From Blastocladiella britannica (taxonomy: Eukaryota > Blastocladiomycota > Blastocladiomycetes > Blastocladiales > Blastocladiaceae), in contig MU624607.1 of assembly GCA_025349905.2 (NCBI GenBank), positions 1-42,158 of the forward strand: a stretch of 42,158 nt of DNA. Reading direction: 5' to 3'. Shown one piece after another: positions 9,830 through 21,393 of the stretch (the first letter of the stretch is position 1; every line of letters begins with the position of its first letter). The notes under the pieces are model-generated. The model was not told the origin of the DNA. It made no database searches and worked only from the letters and a program-made list of their open reading frames with translations. Both the position numbers and the translations under genes were made by a program.

Positions 9830-12800
9830 ATGACTTCCCCGCTGCCCCCCACCTGCACCCCCGCCGTCGTCAAGTCGGTGCTGTCCGGCGACTCGCTGAC
9901 GCTCAAGCACCCGGCCGGCATGGACCAGACCGTCTCGCTCGCGTACATTCTGGCCCCGCGTCTGGCGTCGGCCAAGAAAGGCACCGCCGACGAGCCCTAC
10001 GCCTTTGATGCGCGTGAAGTCATGCGTCGTATCTTGATCGGCAAAGACGTGGGCGTCCGCGTCGAGTACTCCAACAAGGACGGCACCCGCGACTTTGTGA
10101 GCATTTACGTCCTGCACCCGAAATCGGGCGAGTGGGTCAATGTTGGCATTGTGGCCTTGCAAAAGGGCTTTTGCAAGTTGAGGGACGAGGGCCAAGGCCG
10201 GACTGATCTGCCCATGTACGTTTTTTTTTGTGTCTTGTTTGGTTGTTGTTGATGAACTGACACTTTCATTTAGCGAGTACCCCCTCCTCATTGAAGCCCA
10301 GCGCCGCGCCAAGGTCGCCGAAATCGGCCTCTGGAGCTCATTGACAGTATGTGCTTTCTTTCTTTTTCTTTGCAACTGATACTCACAAATGCAACATAAA
10401 AAAAAAACAGCCCGCCGCCATCCAATCCGTGCAACTCACCAACCCCGCCGCCTTCGTCAAGACCTACAAGGGCAAGCCGGTGCACGCGATCATCGAGCAC
10501 ATTCGCGACGCCGGGTCCTTCCGCGCCCGCATTGTCCCGCACCCGGACGCGCCGACCCACACCATCGCCTGGGTCCAGATCTCGGGCATCCGTGCTCCGC
10601 AGCCGGCGCGGTCCGACGCCATTGCCACCGACAACGAGCCGTTTGCCGACGAGGCCAAGGCGTTTGTGGAGCAGCGGCTGCTGCAGCGCGAGGTGGACTT
10701 GCTGGTCGAGGACGTGGCCCCCGGCGCCAACAACTCCAACGCGGTGATTGCGTCGGTGCAGCACCCGGTCGGGAACATTGCCGTGTTTTTGGTGCGCGAG
10801 GGTTTGGCCCGCGTCCATGACTGGACCGCGGCGTCGGTGACCGGTGGGCCCGCGGCGCTGCGTGCGGCCGAGGCGGCGGCGCGCAAGGCCCGCGCGGGCC
10901 TGTGGGCGCTGGACGCGGCTACCAACGCTGGTAACGGCGGCGCTTCTGATAACGGTGCCGGAACGAGCAAGAAGTTCCAGGCGCTCGTGGTGCGCATTGT
11001 CGGGCCCGACCACTTGCAGCTCAAGCCTGTCAGCTCCACCGCGTGCCCGATCCGCAACGTCCCCGTCGAGGGCTTCCGCGCGTTCCTGACGTCGGTGCGT
11101 CCCGCGCGCCGCACCGAGGGCGGTGCTCCGCAGCAGCAGCAGCAGGGCGGTGGCGATGACGGATGGTACGCCGAGGCGCGCGAGCACGTGCGCAAGCTGG
11201 CGATCGGCAAGACGGTGACGGTGACCCTGGACTACGAGAAGCCCGCGCAGGACGGGTACGATGCGCGCACGTACGTTTCCGTGGGCGTGCCGCAGGGCAC
11301 GCAGGTGGTGAACTTGGCGCACGAGCTGATTTCGCAGGGGTACGCGACCGTGGTGCGTCCGCGCCGCGGCGAGGAGGAGAACAAGGCGGCCAACCTGGAC
11401 GACCTTATTTTGGCCGAGGCCGACGCTACCGAAAAGAAGAAGGGCATGCACTCGGGCAAGAAGCCCCCCGCCGGACAGCGTCTGCACGACGCGTCCGAGA
11501 CCGCGGTCAAGGCCAAGCAGCTGCTGCCATTCCTGGAGCGCGCCAAGAAGTCGCAGGGCGTGGTGGACCACGTGATCAACGGCGCGCGCCTGCGTGTTTT
11601 GGTCCCGCGCGAGGCCGCCAAAGTCACCTTGGTGCTATCGGGCGTGCGCGTGCCCGGCCGCGGTGAGCCGTTTGCTGACGAGGCCCTGGCCAAGACCCTC
11701 GAGGTGGCGGGCCAGCGCGACGTCGAGTTTGAAGTCGAAACGGTCGACAAGACGGGAGCGTTCATTTCCACCGTGTGGGTCCCCGCGCCCATTGGGTCGG
11801 CCGAGCCGGCGGTTCCCGGCGGCGGCAGCAGCGGCAGCGCTGGCTCGCGCACCCGGTCGCTGGCGGTGCTGTTGTTGGAGCACGGGCTGGCCACCATCCA
11901 CGGGTACAGTGCCGAGCAGTCGGCGTACGCGTCGCAGCTGTTTGATGCCGAGGCCCGGGCCAAGGCCGCGCGCGCCGGCGTGTGGGCGACGTACGACCCC
12001 GAGGCTGAGGCCCTGGAGCGCGAGGCGGCCGAGCTGCGGCTGGACGAGGAGCGGTCGCGTGTTGCTGAGGCCGCGCAGGTCAAGAAACAGCTGATGCACG
12101 TGTGCATTTCCGAGTACGTGGCCGGGAACCACGTGTACCTGCAAAAGATGTCGGCCGAGGCGATTGCATCGCTCGAAGGCCTGATGGCGCAGTTTGCGGC
12201 CTACCACGAGTCGCCCGCGGCGGCCGCCGCCCCCGCGCCTACTCCGATCCGCGCCGGTGACTTGATCTCGGCCCGATTCTCGGAGGACGGCCAGTGGTAC
12301 CGTGCGCGCGTGCGCAAGTCGGTCAAGGGCGCCATTTCCGTGTACTTTATCGACTACGGTAACGCCGAGACGGTCACGGCCGCGGCGGTGCGGTCGTTGC
12401 CCGCCGAGTTTGCCAAGCAGCCCGCGCAGGCCCAGGAGGCGCGGCTGTCGTACATCAAGGTCCGCCCCGCCGACAACGAGTACGGCGCCGAAGCCGTTGC
12501 GCGACTGCGCGACTTGACCGAGGGCAAGAAGCTGATTGCCAACGTCGACCGCATTGTCGGTAACCTCGTCTACGTGTCGCTGTTTGACCCGGCCACGGCC
12601 CATCAGGATACCGCGTCGCCCATTGGCCTCGATTTCAGTACCTCGATCAACGTCGACTTGGTCGCTGAGGGGTTGGCCGTCATTGACATCCCCGCCCCCG
12701 TTGCTCTGCGCTCCAACACTACTGCGGTTCCCACTGGCCCGCGCGCACCGGCTGAGTTTGCCGAGTACCTTGACGAGGCCGCGCAAGAGGCGCGCCGCAA

Positions 12801-12911
12801 GCACTGTACGTTTTCATTTTATTTTTTGATTGTTTTGAACTTGAACTGAGTTTTCATCACTCAACAGTGGGCATGTGGGAGTTTGGCGATGTGGACGAGG
12901 AGACCATCTGA
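9830..12911 (+). CDS. SND1: Tudor-SN: staphylococcal nuclease domain-containing protein 1
   Basis: Four exons (9830-10215, 10274-10346, 10411-12805, 12868-12911) give 965 residues, close to the family's usual 900 or so. Repeated staphylococcal-nuclease-like domains are visible: about 8-153, 154-320 (VHAIIEHIRDAGSFRARIV), 340-505 and 520-660 (GVVDHVINGARLRVLV). A Tudor domain follows at about 763-820 (GDLISARFSEDGQWYRARV, YFIDYGNAETV), then a last partial nuclease-like segment that ends GMWEFGDVDEETI. By family, Tudor-SN acts in RNA metabolism: transcription co-activation, splicing, stress granules and decay of edited or small RNAs. The SN repeats usually keep the fold, and catalytic residues were not checked one by one. 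Poly-T/A tracts mark the introns. The codons are very GC-rich, so long open frames appear on the other strand and are shadows. Confidence 0.95.
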
Positions 12912-12997
12912 ATGATTCGTATTTATTTGACACAAAAAGATATATATTTTCGAGGTAGAAAAAGACACAAAGGGAATGGGGGAGTGGGGTATCACCA

Positions 12998-14984
12998 TCA
13001 CTCGGGAGCCCGCGCAGGGCTAAACGAAGGAAGCATCAAATCGTCCGGTCCGAGCTCGGCAGCGCCTTGAATCGCGCCGTCGACCGAAGAAGTTCCCACG
13101 TCGCCGAGAACCTGGAACGAGGGCAAAGTCAGGCTGGCAATGGACTCGGTGTCGGTCGCGGTTCGATCTTCCGCCAGAACCATGTCCGCCTTTTTGGTAG
13201 TCGGGAGCTCGGTCCGCTCCAACGTATCGATCACGTCCAGTTCCGTCGGCGTCAGGGCGGCTTTCGCACCAAGCTCGTCCGTGACAGTCAGGTCGCTGTC
13301 AGCGCCAGTAGCCACCACGGATCGATCGCCAGCAATGCTCATTCCGATGGCAACGGAGGTCGACGGCGAGGCAGGCTTGGAGGAAACCGCGGGTGTAGCG
13401 GCTGCGGCCGGTTTGGCAGCTGCCTTGGCCTGGCGGAGGCGGTACAGGAGGACACCAACAATCACCACCATCACAAGCCCAGCAATACCAGCAAGGATCG
13501 GAGTCACGGAGGTCGTAGAGGTCGTTTGGTCAGTGATGACGGGGCTCGTCACCGGCGGCGACGACGTGGCTGCAGGTAGGCAATCCTTGATCCCGTTGGT
13601 GGCAATGTCGCCGTAGCATTTCCCGGAGCGAGTGGCTCCACCGTAACACAGACTGGATGTAACTTGCTGCGGAAAGAGGACACATGTTGTGCTGTACGTT
13701 TATGTCAACGCTGAGGATCAGCAGGCATCTTTGTCGCTTGGAGGACTCTACAAAATGGACGTACTTGGAAGATAGTGCGGGAATAGTATCAGTGAACTGG
13801 TTATTGTACAGTTTTCTAAACAAAAATCAACAGTGTGAGATCAGTCAACATATTCTAGAAAAATGCAACAAACACGCACAAGTCGGTGAGTTGGGTGAGG
13901 TTGCTCAAGGTTGCTGGGATACTCCCGCTCAATCTGTTGTTATACAAGAGTCTTTGGGCACGCAAAATACGTGAGGTGAGTTTACCGAATGCCGCATTGT
14001 TGTTGAAAGGGGGAAAAAACATACAGCATGCTCAGGCTTTGCAAAGAGCCGAAACTGTCGGGGATCTTGCCTTCCAACTGGTTGTCATGGAGCCACCTGG
14101 TCAAGAAACGCTGGGTTAGTCCTTTTTAAGAACGAAACTTGGGTAAATGATATTGTACGTTTGTTTGAGGTTGGACAGCTGGCCCAGGGAAGTGGGAAGG
14201 TTGCCAGTCAGCTTGTTAGAGAAGAGGTGACTACTCAAAAGGGGACATCAGTGAAGCTTAAACTGACCACACAAGGAAGGTCGCGACGCACAGAAAGTTG
14301 AGGTTGCTCATCTGGCCCAAAAAGCTGGGAATGCTGCCGAATAGCTGATTATTGCCCAAGTTCCTGTTCAAAGGGAGGGCCATCAAAAAAAAAAAAAAAA
14401 ATGCAGAAGGTTTGATAATCCGCTCAAGTACGCACAATGTTTCCAGTTTGGTGAGCTGTGCCAATGCGCTAGGAACGGTTCCCGTGAACTTGTTGCTCCA
14501 CAAAGCCCTGCTCATGGCGATCCTCGAGTTAGATCGGGCACATGCTGAAAATCCAACAAGTATACGCACAGAACTTTGAGTTTGGGCAGCTGGCCCAGTA
14601 TACTGGGAATGTCGCCAGCTAGCTGGTTGTCCGCGAGGTCTCTGATCACATTGGAAAACGAATGAGCACTTCCATTGAGGTAAGTGTTTAGTACACATAC
14701 AGAGATTCTAGGCTCGTCAATTGCTGAATACTGTCGGGGATGATCCCAGTGGCGTTTTGGTTGTACCACCCACTGTTTTGAAAGAGTGTGAGCGAAAAAA
14801 GAATTTTTCCAGGGAAAGAAAATTTGGCAATGTACAGTGCTCTCACGCTTCCGTCAGGGTTGCAAAAAACGCGAAGCCACTTGCAGCAGTCAGACAAGGT
14901 CATGTCGACCGCCACTCTTAAGGCCGTCGCAACATTTGTTAGTTCAGAGCACTGCGTGCCGGGCGCAGGGGTTGTAGTGGACAT
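12998..14984 (-). CDS. Leucine-rich-repeat single-pass membrane protein, one repeat per exon
   Basis: Ten exons: 14836-14984, 14701-14772, 14570-14641, 14436-14507, 14292-14363, 14159-14230, 14025-14096, 13880-13951, 13765-13815, 12998-13652; 452 residues. Exon 1 is an N-cap (CSELTNVATALRV, CCKWLRVFC) like that of plant-type extracellular LRR proteins. Exons 2-8 are each exactly 72 nt and encode one 24-residue repeat of the LxxNxLxGxIPxxLxxLxxL class. Every intron falls in phase 2, mostly inside a Leu codon. Exon 9 is a shorter repeat. Exon 10 gives a Cys cap (LCYGG, GKCYGDI, DCLP), a Thr/Pro stalk, a transmembrane helix (ILAGIAGLVMVVIVGVLLY) and a cytosolic tail of about 140 residues without a kinase. 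No signal peptide is present; it may lie in an upstream exon near the N gap. The intron at 13653-13764 could hide a 13-nt micro-exon. Confidence 0.8.
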
Positions 14985-15011
14985 TCTATATTTTCTCTTG
15001 AAAGAGAGGCA

Positions 15012-15021
15012 NNNNNNNNNN
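15012..15021. other. Assembly gap (10 N)
   Basis: Ten N bases are followed by a run of about 16 A (15022 on). The gap lies 28 nt upstream of the LRR gene's first ATG. Its true length is unknown. It may hide the signal-peptide exon or promoter of that gene. Confidence 0.95.
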
Positions 15022-15196
15022 AAAAAAAAAAAAAAAAAGTGGGCGTGCGGATCGCTTGTTTCACATCACGCTTCAAGTGACTGCACGGACCGCTGCACAA
15101 CTCGATCACCTCAGGCCGCGAGCGCGACGCTGTTCAAGTACCTCGTATACGACAAAAATAAAAAGTACTTGATTTCAATAAACCAAAAACAAGAAA

Positions 15197-17634
15197 TCAA
15201 TACGTCAACCACACGTCCAGCGGCAACACCTGGCGCATGACCTCAAAGTGCTTTTCCGCGACCTCCACCATTGCCAGCGCCAAGTCGTCCGTGCCCGAGT
15301 TATCCAGCAACAGGCGCGGAATGTGCTCGTACTTGCGCAGCCGGCGGTCGAATTCCTGCGGCGCGTCGCGGATCAGCGCGTACGGTCCGCCATCGTACTC
15401 GGGCGCGTCCTTGGCGGCAGCAGCGGCAAAGTCGTCGTCGTCCAGCGTCGCCAGGTACGCCTCGCCGCGCACGCGCCACTCGTAGTACATGCTGTCGGCC
15501 GACGGGTTCTCGCCTGCCGTCTCGAGGTATACGGGCAGCGTTTCGGGGTTGGGCGGGCCGGGAAGCGGCACCTCGCGTTCAGCGAGCCGCGACAGCGCGT
15601 ACCAGCGCATCTGCGAGCCCAAATAATCGGCTTCCACGGGGACGCGCAGGTGCGTGTCTTGCGAACTGGCAAGGAACACCAAGTTGCCCAGTCCCGAGTC
15701 GTTACCGGACTCGCGGGCCTCCTCGGGCGACGTCTCCGCGTAGCATCGCACCGACGGGAACACGGAACGCAGCGTCTTGGCCACGTGCTTGAACCCGGGC
15801 GAGTGCGGCGCCCCAACAAAGTTAACGGTCAACGTACCCCCGGGCTTGAGCACCCGGCGCGCGTGCACGATCGTCTGCCACGTGAACAGCGCCGACGGCA
15901 CGCTCCCACCTGTGAACACGTCGTGCACTACGAAATCGTACGTCTGCGGGTCGGCGTGTTCCAGGAACGCGCGGCCGTCTTGCACGTGGAACGTCGGCAT
16001 CGCCATGGACCCATCATCGTCTTGGCTGCTGCTGCCGGGAATCGGGAACCATTTCTGCGCTAGCGCGACCACGTCTCCGTCAATCTCGACCACGTCCAAC
16101 GGGACGCCAATCGTCGCGTACGTGTGCGCAGCCACGCCAACGCCGTAACCAATCATCAGGCCGCGTGGCCGATCCGATTGCGCCGTGCGCGCATCCGACG
16201 CATTGTTGGCAGCATCAAACTTGGCCAGCGGGCGGTCCGTCACCAGCCGGTGCATATCATGGTAGTAGAATCCTGCATTTTTGTGTGGTGAGCATACGTA
16301 AATTAAAAATGTAAAATAGCAATAAAAGACATACCAGAAAAGACACTGTCGCCAGAGGACTTGTACACCCCACCAATAATCGAGTGACCGGCGCGCATAA
16401 ACAAAATATCGCGGCCCGTGTCGTCCAGGACTATGGTAGATCCGCGCTTGCTCAGCAGCGTGTACTCGTCGTTGATCTGGAGCGGCCGGTCCAAGTTCTC
16501 CGCATAGTGCGACTGATTGTTGGGCGACGCAACGCCCAGCAGCACCACGACGAGGGTCGCGGCCGCCAGGATCCGCGGAAGGTAAGGGACTGCCAGCTTG
16601 TACGGCTTCCACACTGCCGGGACCACGCCGCCGGCCACCACCGCCACCACGGCCGCAACAATGGCCACCGCGGCCTCTGGGTACGGCAGGGTCCAGTTCA
16701 GGACAAGCCGGGTGAGGTTGGCGGCAACAAACCACAACAGGGGCACCAGCAGCCGCGAGAACTTGAGGTGCTGCTCCAGGACCACGGGCGCCGCGTACGG
16801 CGTGGCAGAAATGTACGGCAGCGCCGCGACCGCGATCCCGAGCAGCGCCGCGGGAAGGTACAGGGAGACAGCGAGCACCATGTGCGCGTGCGCGATCGGG
16901 GGCAGAGGGGCCGTCGCGTACTTGGCCAGCAGATCAGTCACGGGCGACGACACGGCCGTTGGGAGCAGGGCCAGGATCTGCGACGACGCGGTGACGGCGG
17001 TGGTTAGGGTATCGTCGCCAGCAGAAGCAGGCGACAGACGCATCAGCACGGGTACCAGGGGTGCCAAAAGACGGTCCACAAAGTCGCGCGGGTGGGCAGC
17101 GAACCGCACGGCAGCGTCGCGCGACCACGGTGCGGCAGCAGCCACCAGCACGGCGGCAGCGACGGCAGCGAGGGCCGAAAAGAACAGTTGGTCGAGGCGC
17201 GCGGGGGTCAGCACCACGTGGCCCGAGTGCGAGACGGCGGCACGGTTTCCGCCCGCCGCACGGACCGCCAGCTCGCGGTTACGGCGGTGGATCAGCGCCC
17301 GGGCGACCGTCCACGACCCAAACAGCGACATGGCGGCGGCGCCGTGCACGTGCCAGCGGTCCACCAGCACCAGGCCCAGCACGGGCACCGCCGCACGCGT
17401 CAGAAGCAAGTGTAAAGTCGTGTACACGGTCGCCAGCAGCGCGATCGGGACCGAGAACGTCAGGTACGGGTGGGTCAGGAAATTGGCGGCCGTCACCGGG
17501 TCCACCTTGACCTTGTCGGGATCTGCGGCTGCAAACATAGGCAACGGGTTGGTCACCCGCGACGCCAGGTCCTTGGGGTTGGGCGCGCCCCGCTTATCCT
17601 TTTCACTGGTGGCCGCCGGCTTGGGGGGTGCCAT
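15197..17634 (-). CDS. Polytopic membrane protein with C-terminal spermidine-synthase-like domain
   Basis: Two exons (16335-17634 and 15197-16272) join in phase 1, giving 791 residues. After a short polar N-terminus there are about nine hydrophobic helices up to about residue 370 (for example FSVPIALLATVYTTLHLLL, AVAIVAAVVAVVAGGVV). A soluble domain follows. It opens with a strand-rich segment of the aminopropyltransferase type (STIVLDDTGRDILFM, FYYHDMHRLV). A SAM-like Rossmann fold comes next: the glycine loop GYGVGVAAH, then VEIDGDVVALA and YDFVVHDVFTGGS. The loop and the acidic VEID match spermidine synthases and related methyltransferases. Family knowledge: membrane-fused spermidine-synthase-like proteins occur in fungi and bacteria and their substrate is mostly unproven, so polyamine synthesis should not be assumed. 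The intron is 62 nt with a GTATGT donor. Confidence 0.8.
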
Positions 17635-18169
17635 TGCTGATTTGTTGACTGTGTTAATTAATGTGGTCGTCGACCTAAATTGGTATGCTCGTGTCCGTCC
17701 GTCGAGGGTGGGGTGGGTGGTGCGTGTACTTCAGGTCGTCCGTCCAGGCCAACTCAAAGAGAACCACACTCAGAGCGCGGTCAAGTCAGCAGGCACTGGG
17801 ACGAAAAACTTGCTGACAGATCTGCTACCATGAGCGAATTTACTGCCGTCGTACCGGCGACCGACCCGAGGGCGGGGTCTATTCATAAAATCTTGACGTG
17901 GCACTGTCCGGATGTGATGGGCGATTGCGATGCATGTCAAGCCTTTCCCAGTGGGAACAACGCATTGCGGGCGGATCCCTTTTCCCAGGTGATCCTGCCT
18001 CGATTTCTTTGTGTGGTTTCCCAAGCACACATGACTGCGCAATGCGGATCCGCCTGCCTTCTCTTGAAGTGTACAAAGGTCTTCCAAATTCCCACCCTTT
18101 CTCTTTTCCCAAACTTGCCAAATTAATCCAACACTTTACACTTCACTTGAACACACCATACCATACAAG
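17635..18169. promoter_or_regulatory. Divergent upstream region, no gene seen
   Basis: 535 nt lie between the membrane synthase-like gene (-) and the secreted protein gene (+). Short open frames occur on both strands, such as one from 17830, but they lack domain or codon support. The last 40 nt before the ATG at 18170 are an A/C-rich leader. Confidence 0.4.
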
Positions 18170-18907
18170 ATGCACAGCAAACTTGCCATCCTCGCCCTTG
18201 CCGTCGTGTGCCTGCTGGTCCAGGTCCATGCGCTTCCTCAATGTCCGTATATTTCCTTTGTCACCTCGGAACCGTCACACAAAATCTTATATTGGATCGC
18301 GTATGCAGTCAACTCGCCGCCCATTATCAAGTTCCCGACCAAGACGTTCACGGTTCCCCCGATCACCATCACCAAGCCGCCGGCGACCGTGACGGTTGTG
18401 AAACCGACGGTCACCGTAACTGTCAAGCCGACAATCACGCTCAAACCCACAGCGACGATCCCAACCACCAAACCGACCGCCACTCCCATCAACCCATTCT
18501 ACGGGTTCCCAGCGGTATACACGGTGGGCACGCCGTCGTCCGTCAAGTTCCCGCGCCACATTACATTCAAGCGCGACGGAACGTTTACTTACAAGACCGA
18601 TGGAGTGCTGTGCGCCGACATGATCAGCATCGCGTGCCCGCAGGGTCGTGGGATGGGAACTTGGTCGTTCACCCCCGCTATCAAGTCTCCTCGGCCCGGA
18701 ATCGTGGCCCCCACACCCGCGAAACTGACGCTGGTGATGGTGGAGTTGCCGGCAAAGACCAAGCCTGTGGTAGTTCGGCAAGTGTGGGCGGTCGGGAGTG
18801 CCAAGGGGGTTGGTAACAGTCTGAAGGGAATGCGGCTGATCGAGTACTCGGGGCCGAACGGGCTGCAGGTGCCCGTGGACGCGCGCGATCTGACGTGGGT
18901 CGCGTAA
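18170..18907 (+). CDS. Secreted protein with Thr/Val/Pro linker
   Basis: Single-exon gene of 245 residues. It has a clear signal peptide (KLAILALAVVCLLVQVHA, cut near residue 22). Residues of about 60-108 are a low-complexity linker of TVTV, TITL and KPT units, likely O-glycosylated. A beta-rich C-terminal domain of about 130 residues follows (VKFPRHITFKRDGTFTY, GMGTWSF, LVMVELP). I do not recognise this domain; the GTFTY/GTWSF pattern suggests a small beta-barrel. Two cysteines in it (LCADMISIACP) may pair. A GT...AG stretch at 18255-18316 was tested as an intron, but its removal breaks the Thr/Val frame. A poly(A)-type AATAAA lies at 19000-19005, about 92 nt after the stop. Confidence 0.75.
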   Translation: MHSKLAILALAVVCLLVQVHALPQCPYISFVTSEPSHKILYWIAYAVNSPPIIKFPTKTFTVPPITITKPPATVTVVKPTVTVTVKPTITLKPTATIPTTKPTATPINPFYGFPAVYTVGTPSSVKFPRHITFKRDGTFTYKTDGVLCADMISIACPQGRGMGTWSFTPAIKSPRPGIVAPTPAKLTLVMVELPAKTKPVVVRQVWAVGSAKGVGNSLKGMRLIEYSGPNGLQVPVDARDLTWVA

Positions 18908-18999
18908 TTGATCCATCTCAAATTTTTTTTTTCTCCAAAGGGTCCATTCTCAAATCCTACTCTCGCCGTACTCTCCTCACTTTCCACCCCAAACAACCA

Positions 19000-19005
19000 A
19001 ATAAA
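19000..19005 (+). terminator. Poly(A) signal of the secreted Thr/Val protein gene
   Basis: AATAAA lies about 92 nt after the stop codon of the gene ending at 18907, in an A-rich stretch that also holds the end of the convergent SANT-like gene. Confidence 0.45.
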
Positions 19006-19050
19006 ACAATCGCCTTTTATGAATAGTGTGCGCAAAAGAAAATGATCCCC

Positions 19051-21335
19051 TCACCTTGCCTGATCCAACGCCCGCAGCACCGCCGCCCGTCCCCGAATCG
19101 CCGCCTCCCCGCCCTTGACCTCTGCCAGAGCAGCATACAATGCCCCACCTTTAGCATGCGCCGCCCGTCGCGCGCGCACAAACGGATCGTCCTCATCGCC
19201 CTGGTCGCCGTTGTTCAACTTGTACAGGTCGCGCACCAGCGCGTCCTCGTCAGCGGTCCACACCCACGCGCGGCGGTCGGCGGCCGAGCACTGGTTGCGC
19301 AACACGCGCTCGGTGCGGGCGCGGTGCGCCGAACACGCGCGGAACATGGCGTGCACGGCCGCACGCGCGTGGTGGGTTTCGGTGGAGATGCGGTTGAGCC
19401 ATGTTGCGTAGGGGACGGGCGTGGTCATGTTGAGTGCGTCGGGAGCTGCGATCGTCAAGACGGAAGGGACGGGCGGAAGAGCAGGAGGAGAATGAGGTGA
19501 AGGCGGAGGTTGGGGGGAGCGAGGCGCGGGGGAAAGCGCAACGGTGGTCGCGGACGACGGCGGCGGGTGCAGCGGCTCGACTGCGGCGGCCCGGTCCCAG
19601 GTCGGCTGCCGAGCGGGAGGCGACAATGGCCGCTGTTGTTGGTGCTGCTCGTGAGGCGACGACGAACTCGCTGATCCAGGAATGATCCGCCGCCGTTTCC
19701 GCGTCGGAGTCGGCGAAATCTGTTCCGGGCTATCAGGCATTGGCGGGGGCCGCGGCGGAGATGATTTCGGAGAAGGAGGTCCGGGACGGCTCGCACCAGC
19801 TTTTGGCACTGCATCGTCGCTGTTGCTCTCCACATGTGAGGACGATGACGATCCATGGTCCGACCCATCGTCCTGGGGGTGGCGTCGTTTGCGCGAGTGT
19901 TGCGGGTGTCGGCCACCGCCACGCCGGCCCTCGCGAGAATTAAACACGCGGCCTTGACCTACGTGCCCTTGGTGAATGACTGCAGCTGTTGTAGGAATAG
20001 CAGCAACAACAGTGGGAACAGAAGCAACATCAGTGGGAACAGCAGCAGCAGCAGCATGAACAACAAGAGCAATTGCGGGAACGGCAGGAACAGCGGGGGC
20101 AAGGTCCAGCCGCTTGGTTCCCTTTGCCTTGATCACGGGCGGCGGCGACAATTCGGCAATGTCCTCGACCTGGTCCGAGAGTTCGTGGTCGCGGTCGTCG
20201 TCTTTGTCGACGGGCTCCTCATCGTCATCCTCTTCTGTGGAGGAGGAAATGGTCACAACGCGGCGCCCGTATTCGTTGATGGTGGAGCTGTACGATCGCT
20301 TGGTGGGTGCGGCAGCTGCTTCCGGAGTAGTCGTTGTGGCTGTCGCAGTTGCCGTGGTTGCCACAACCGTGGTCGTCGCAATGGTCGTCGAACTGAAGAA
20401 CGATCCACAGGCTTTTGTCAGAATTGCCCACCGGTCCAAATAAAGGACGACAAGTACCTTGCAGCTAAAGAATTACCGGCAGCCGGAATCCGGCCAAATA
20501 TACTCCCGCCTCCACGCCCACGCCCACGACCCCGTCCGCGCGCCAAGGGCATAAATCCTCCTCGGAGCTGGTTTAGGTCAACTCCCTCTGCGTGATCAGG
20601 TGCAGGTTGTGCCGGTGGTGGCGGCGGCGGTAACAAGATCTGCCCGAGCTGATCGCGGTCAACGGTGCGGCCGGCATCAAAAGCGGCCGGGAAACCGTCG
20701 CCGCCGTCCAGTTGAACGGGATCGGACAGCAGCGGTGACGATGGGCGAGGGCGACGGCGGCGGGATGGGACTGCGACTGCCGATACAATGACTGCAATGC
20801 TCGGCGAGGAGGAAGCGGGCCGTGGTGGAGGTGGTAGTGATTGGATGTCCTCGTCGTCCATGTCGTCGTCCACGTTGTCTCCGCCACCAGCGTCAGCGGC
20901 CAACAACGATGATGCACCGTTACGGACAGCAGCAGCACCCGTCGATCCAGAACCAGGCAAAGGAGGTGGACGACGAGCAGGTCCAGCATTAGGCAACAAC
21001 GAGACCGGCCCCGACCCGCTGCGACCAATTCGGACCAGTTCGCGCGCAAACAGCGAGTCCGGGTACGTAGCGCACATCCGAACCGGGTCGCCGATCAACG
21101 GCCGCATCGACTCGTTCCAGCGCGTGTACAGCGAGATCTGGGTTCGGAGTGACCCGGGCAGCTGCGCGAGTTCCGTCGTGATCTCGGTTACATTGGGCAG
21201 TCGCAAATTGTCCAGGTCCTCGGGCAGACCGCGCGGGTATAAGGCCTCGATGCCGGTGTACACACGGTCGAGTAGGGCCAAGTCCTCTTGCATCGTGTAC
21301 CGCGGACGACGTCCAGGGTGGTTGCCATTGGCCAT
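19051..21335 (-). CDS. SANT/Myb-like protein with long disordered middle and RG repeats
   Basis: Two exons (20458-21335 and 19051-20392) join in phase 2, giving 739 residues. The N-terminus has a Myb-like pattern (RRPRYTMQEDLALLDRVYTG) and a helical segment up to about residue 90. Then come acidic (DDDMDDED), Pro-rich and RG-rich (ARGRGRGRGRGGG, about 268-280) stretches, a second acidic patch, an Ala/Val-rich run and a basic stretch (TPTRKRRRI) typical of a nuclear signal. The C-terminus again has a SANT-like start (WVWTADEDALVRDLYKL) with helices after it. DNA or chromatin binding is inferred from these patterns only. The start codon lies only 58 nt from the stop of the next gene upstream, so its promoter must be very short or overlap that gene. 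No named orthologue is recognised. Confidence 0.65.
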
Positions 21336-21393
21336 TCTTTCTTATTGTATTGTAAATTTTTTTTTTTTTTTGGCGTGTGTGAGAAAACACATC

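Noticed and set aside
10288..11571. 427-residue open frame on the minus strand across SND1
   Set aside because: Antisense to clear SN domains, Arg/Leu/Val/His-rich with no domain; codon-bias shadow. The same applies to 11635-12804.
16598..17833. 411-residue plus-strand frame across the membrane synthase-like gene
   Set aside because: Antisense to well-formed membrane helices; its composition is Arg/Ala/Ser/Thr noise.
17830..18126. Plus-strand frame starting MSEFTAVV in the divergent region
   Set aside because: No domain, weak codon bias, and it runs into the leader of the secreted protein gene.
18255..18316. GT...AG stretch as an intron in the secreted Thr/Val protein
   Set aside because: Its 62-nt length would shift the frame and destroy the Thr/Val linker and the downstream domain frame.
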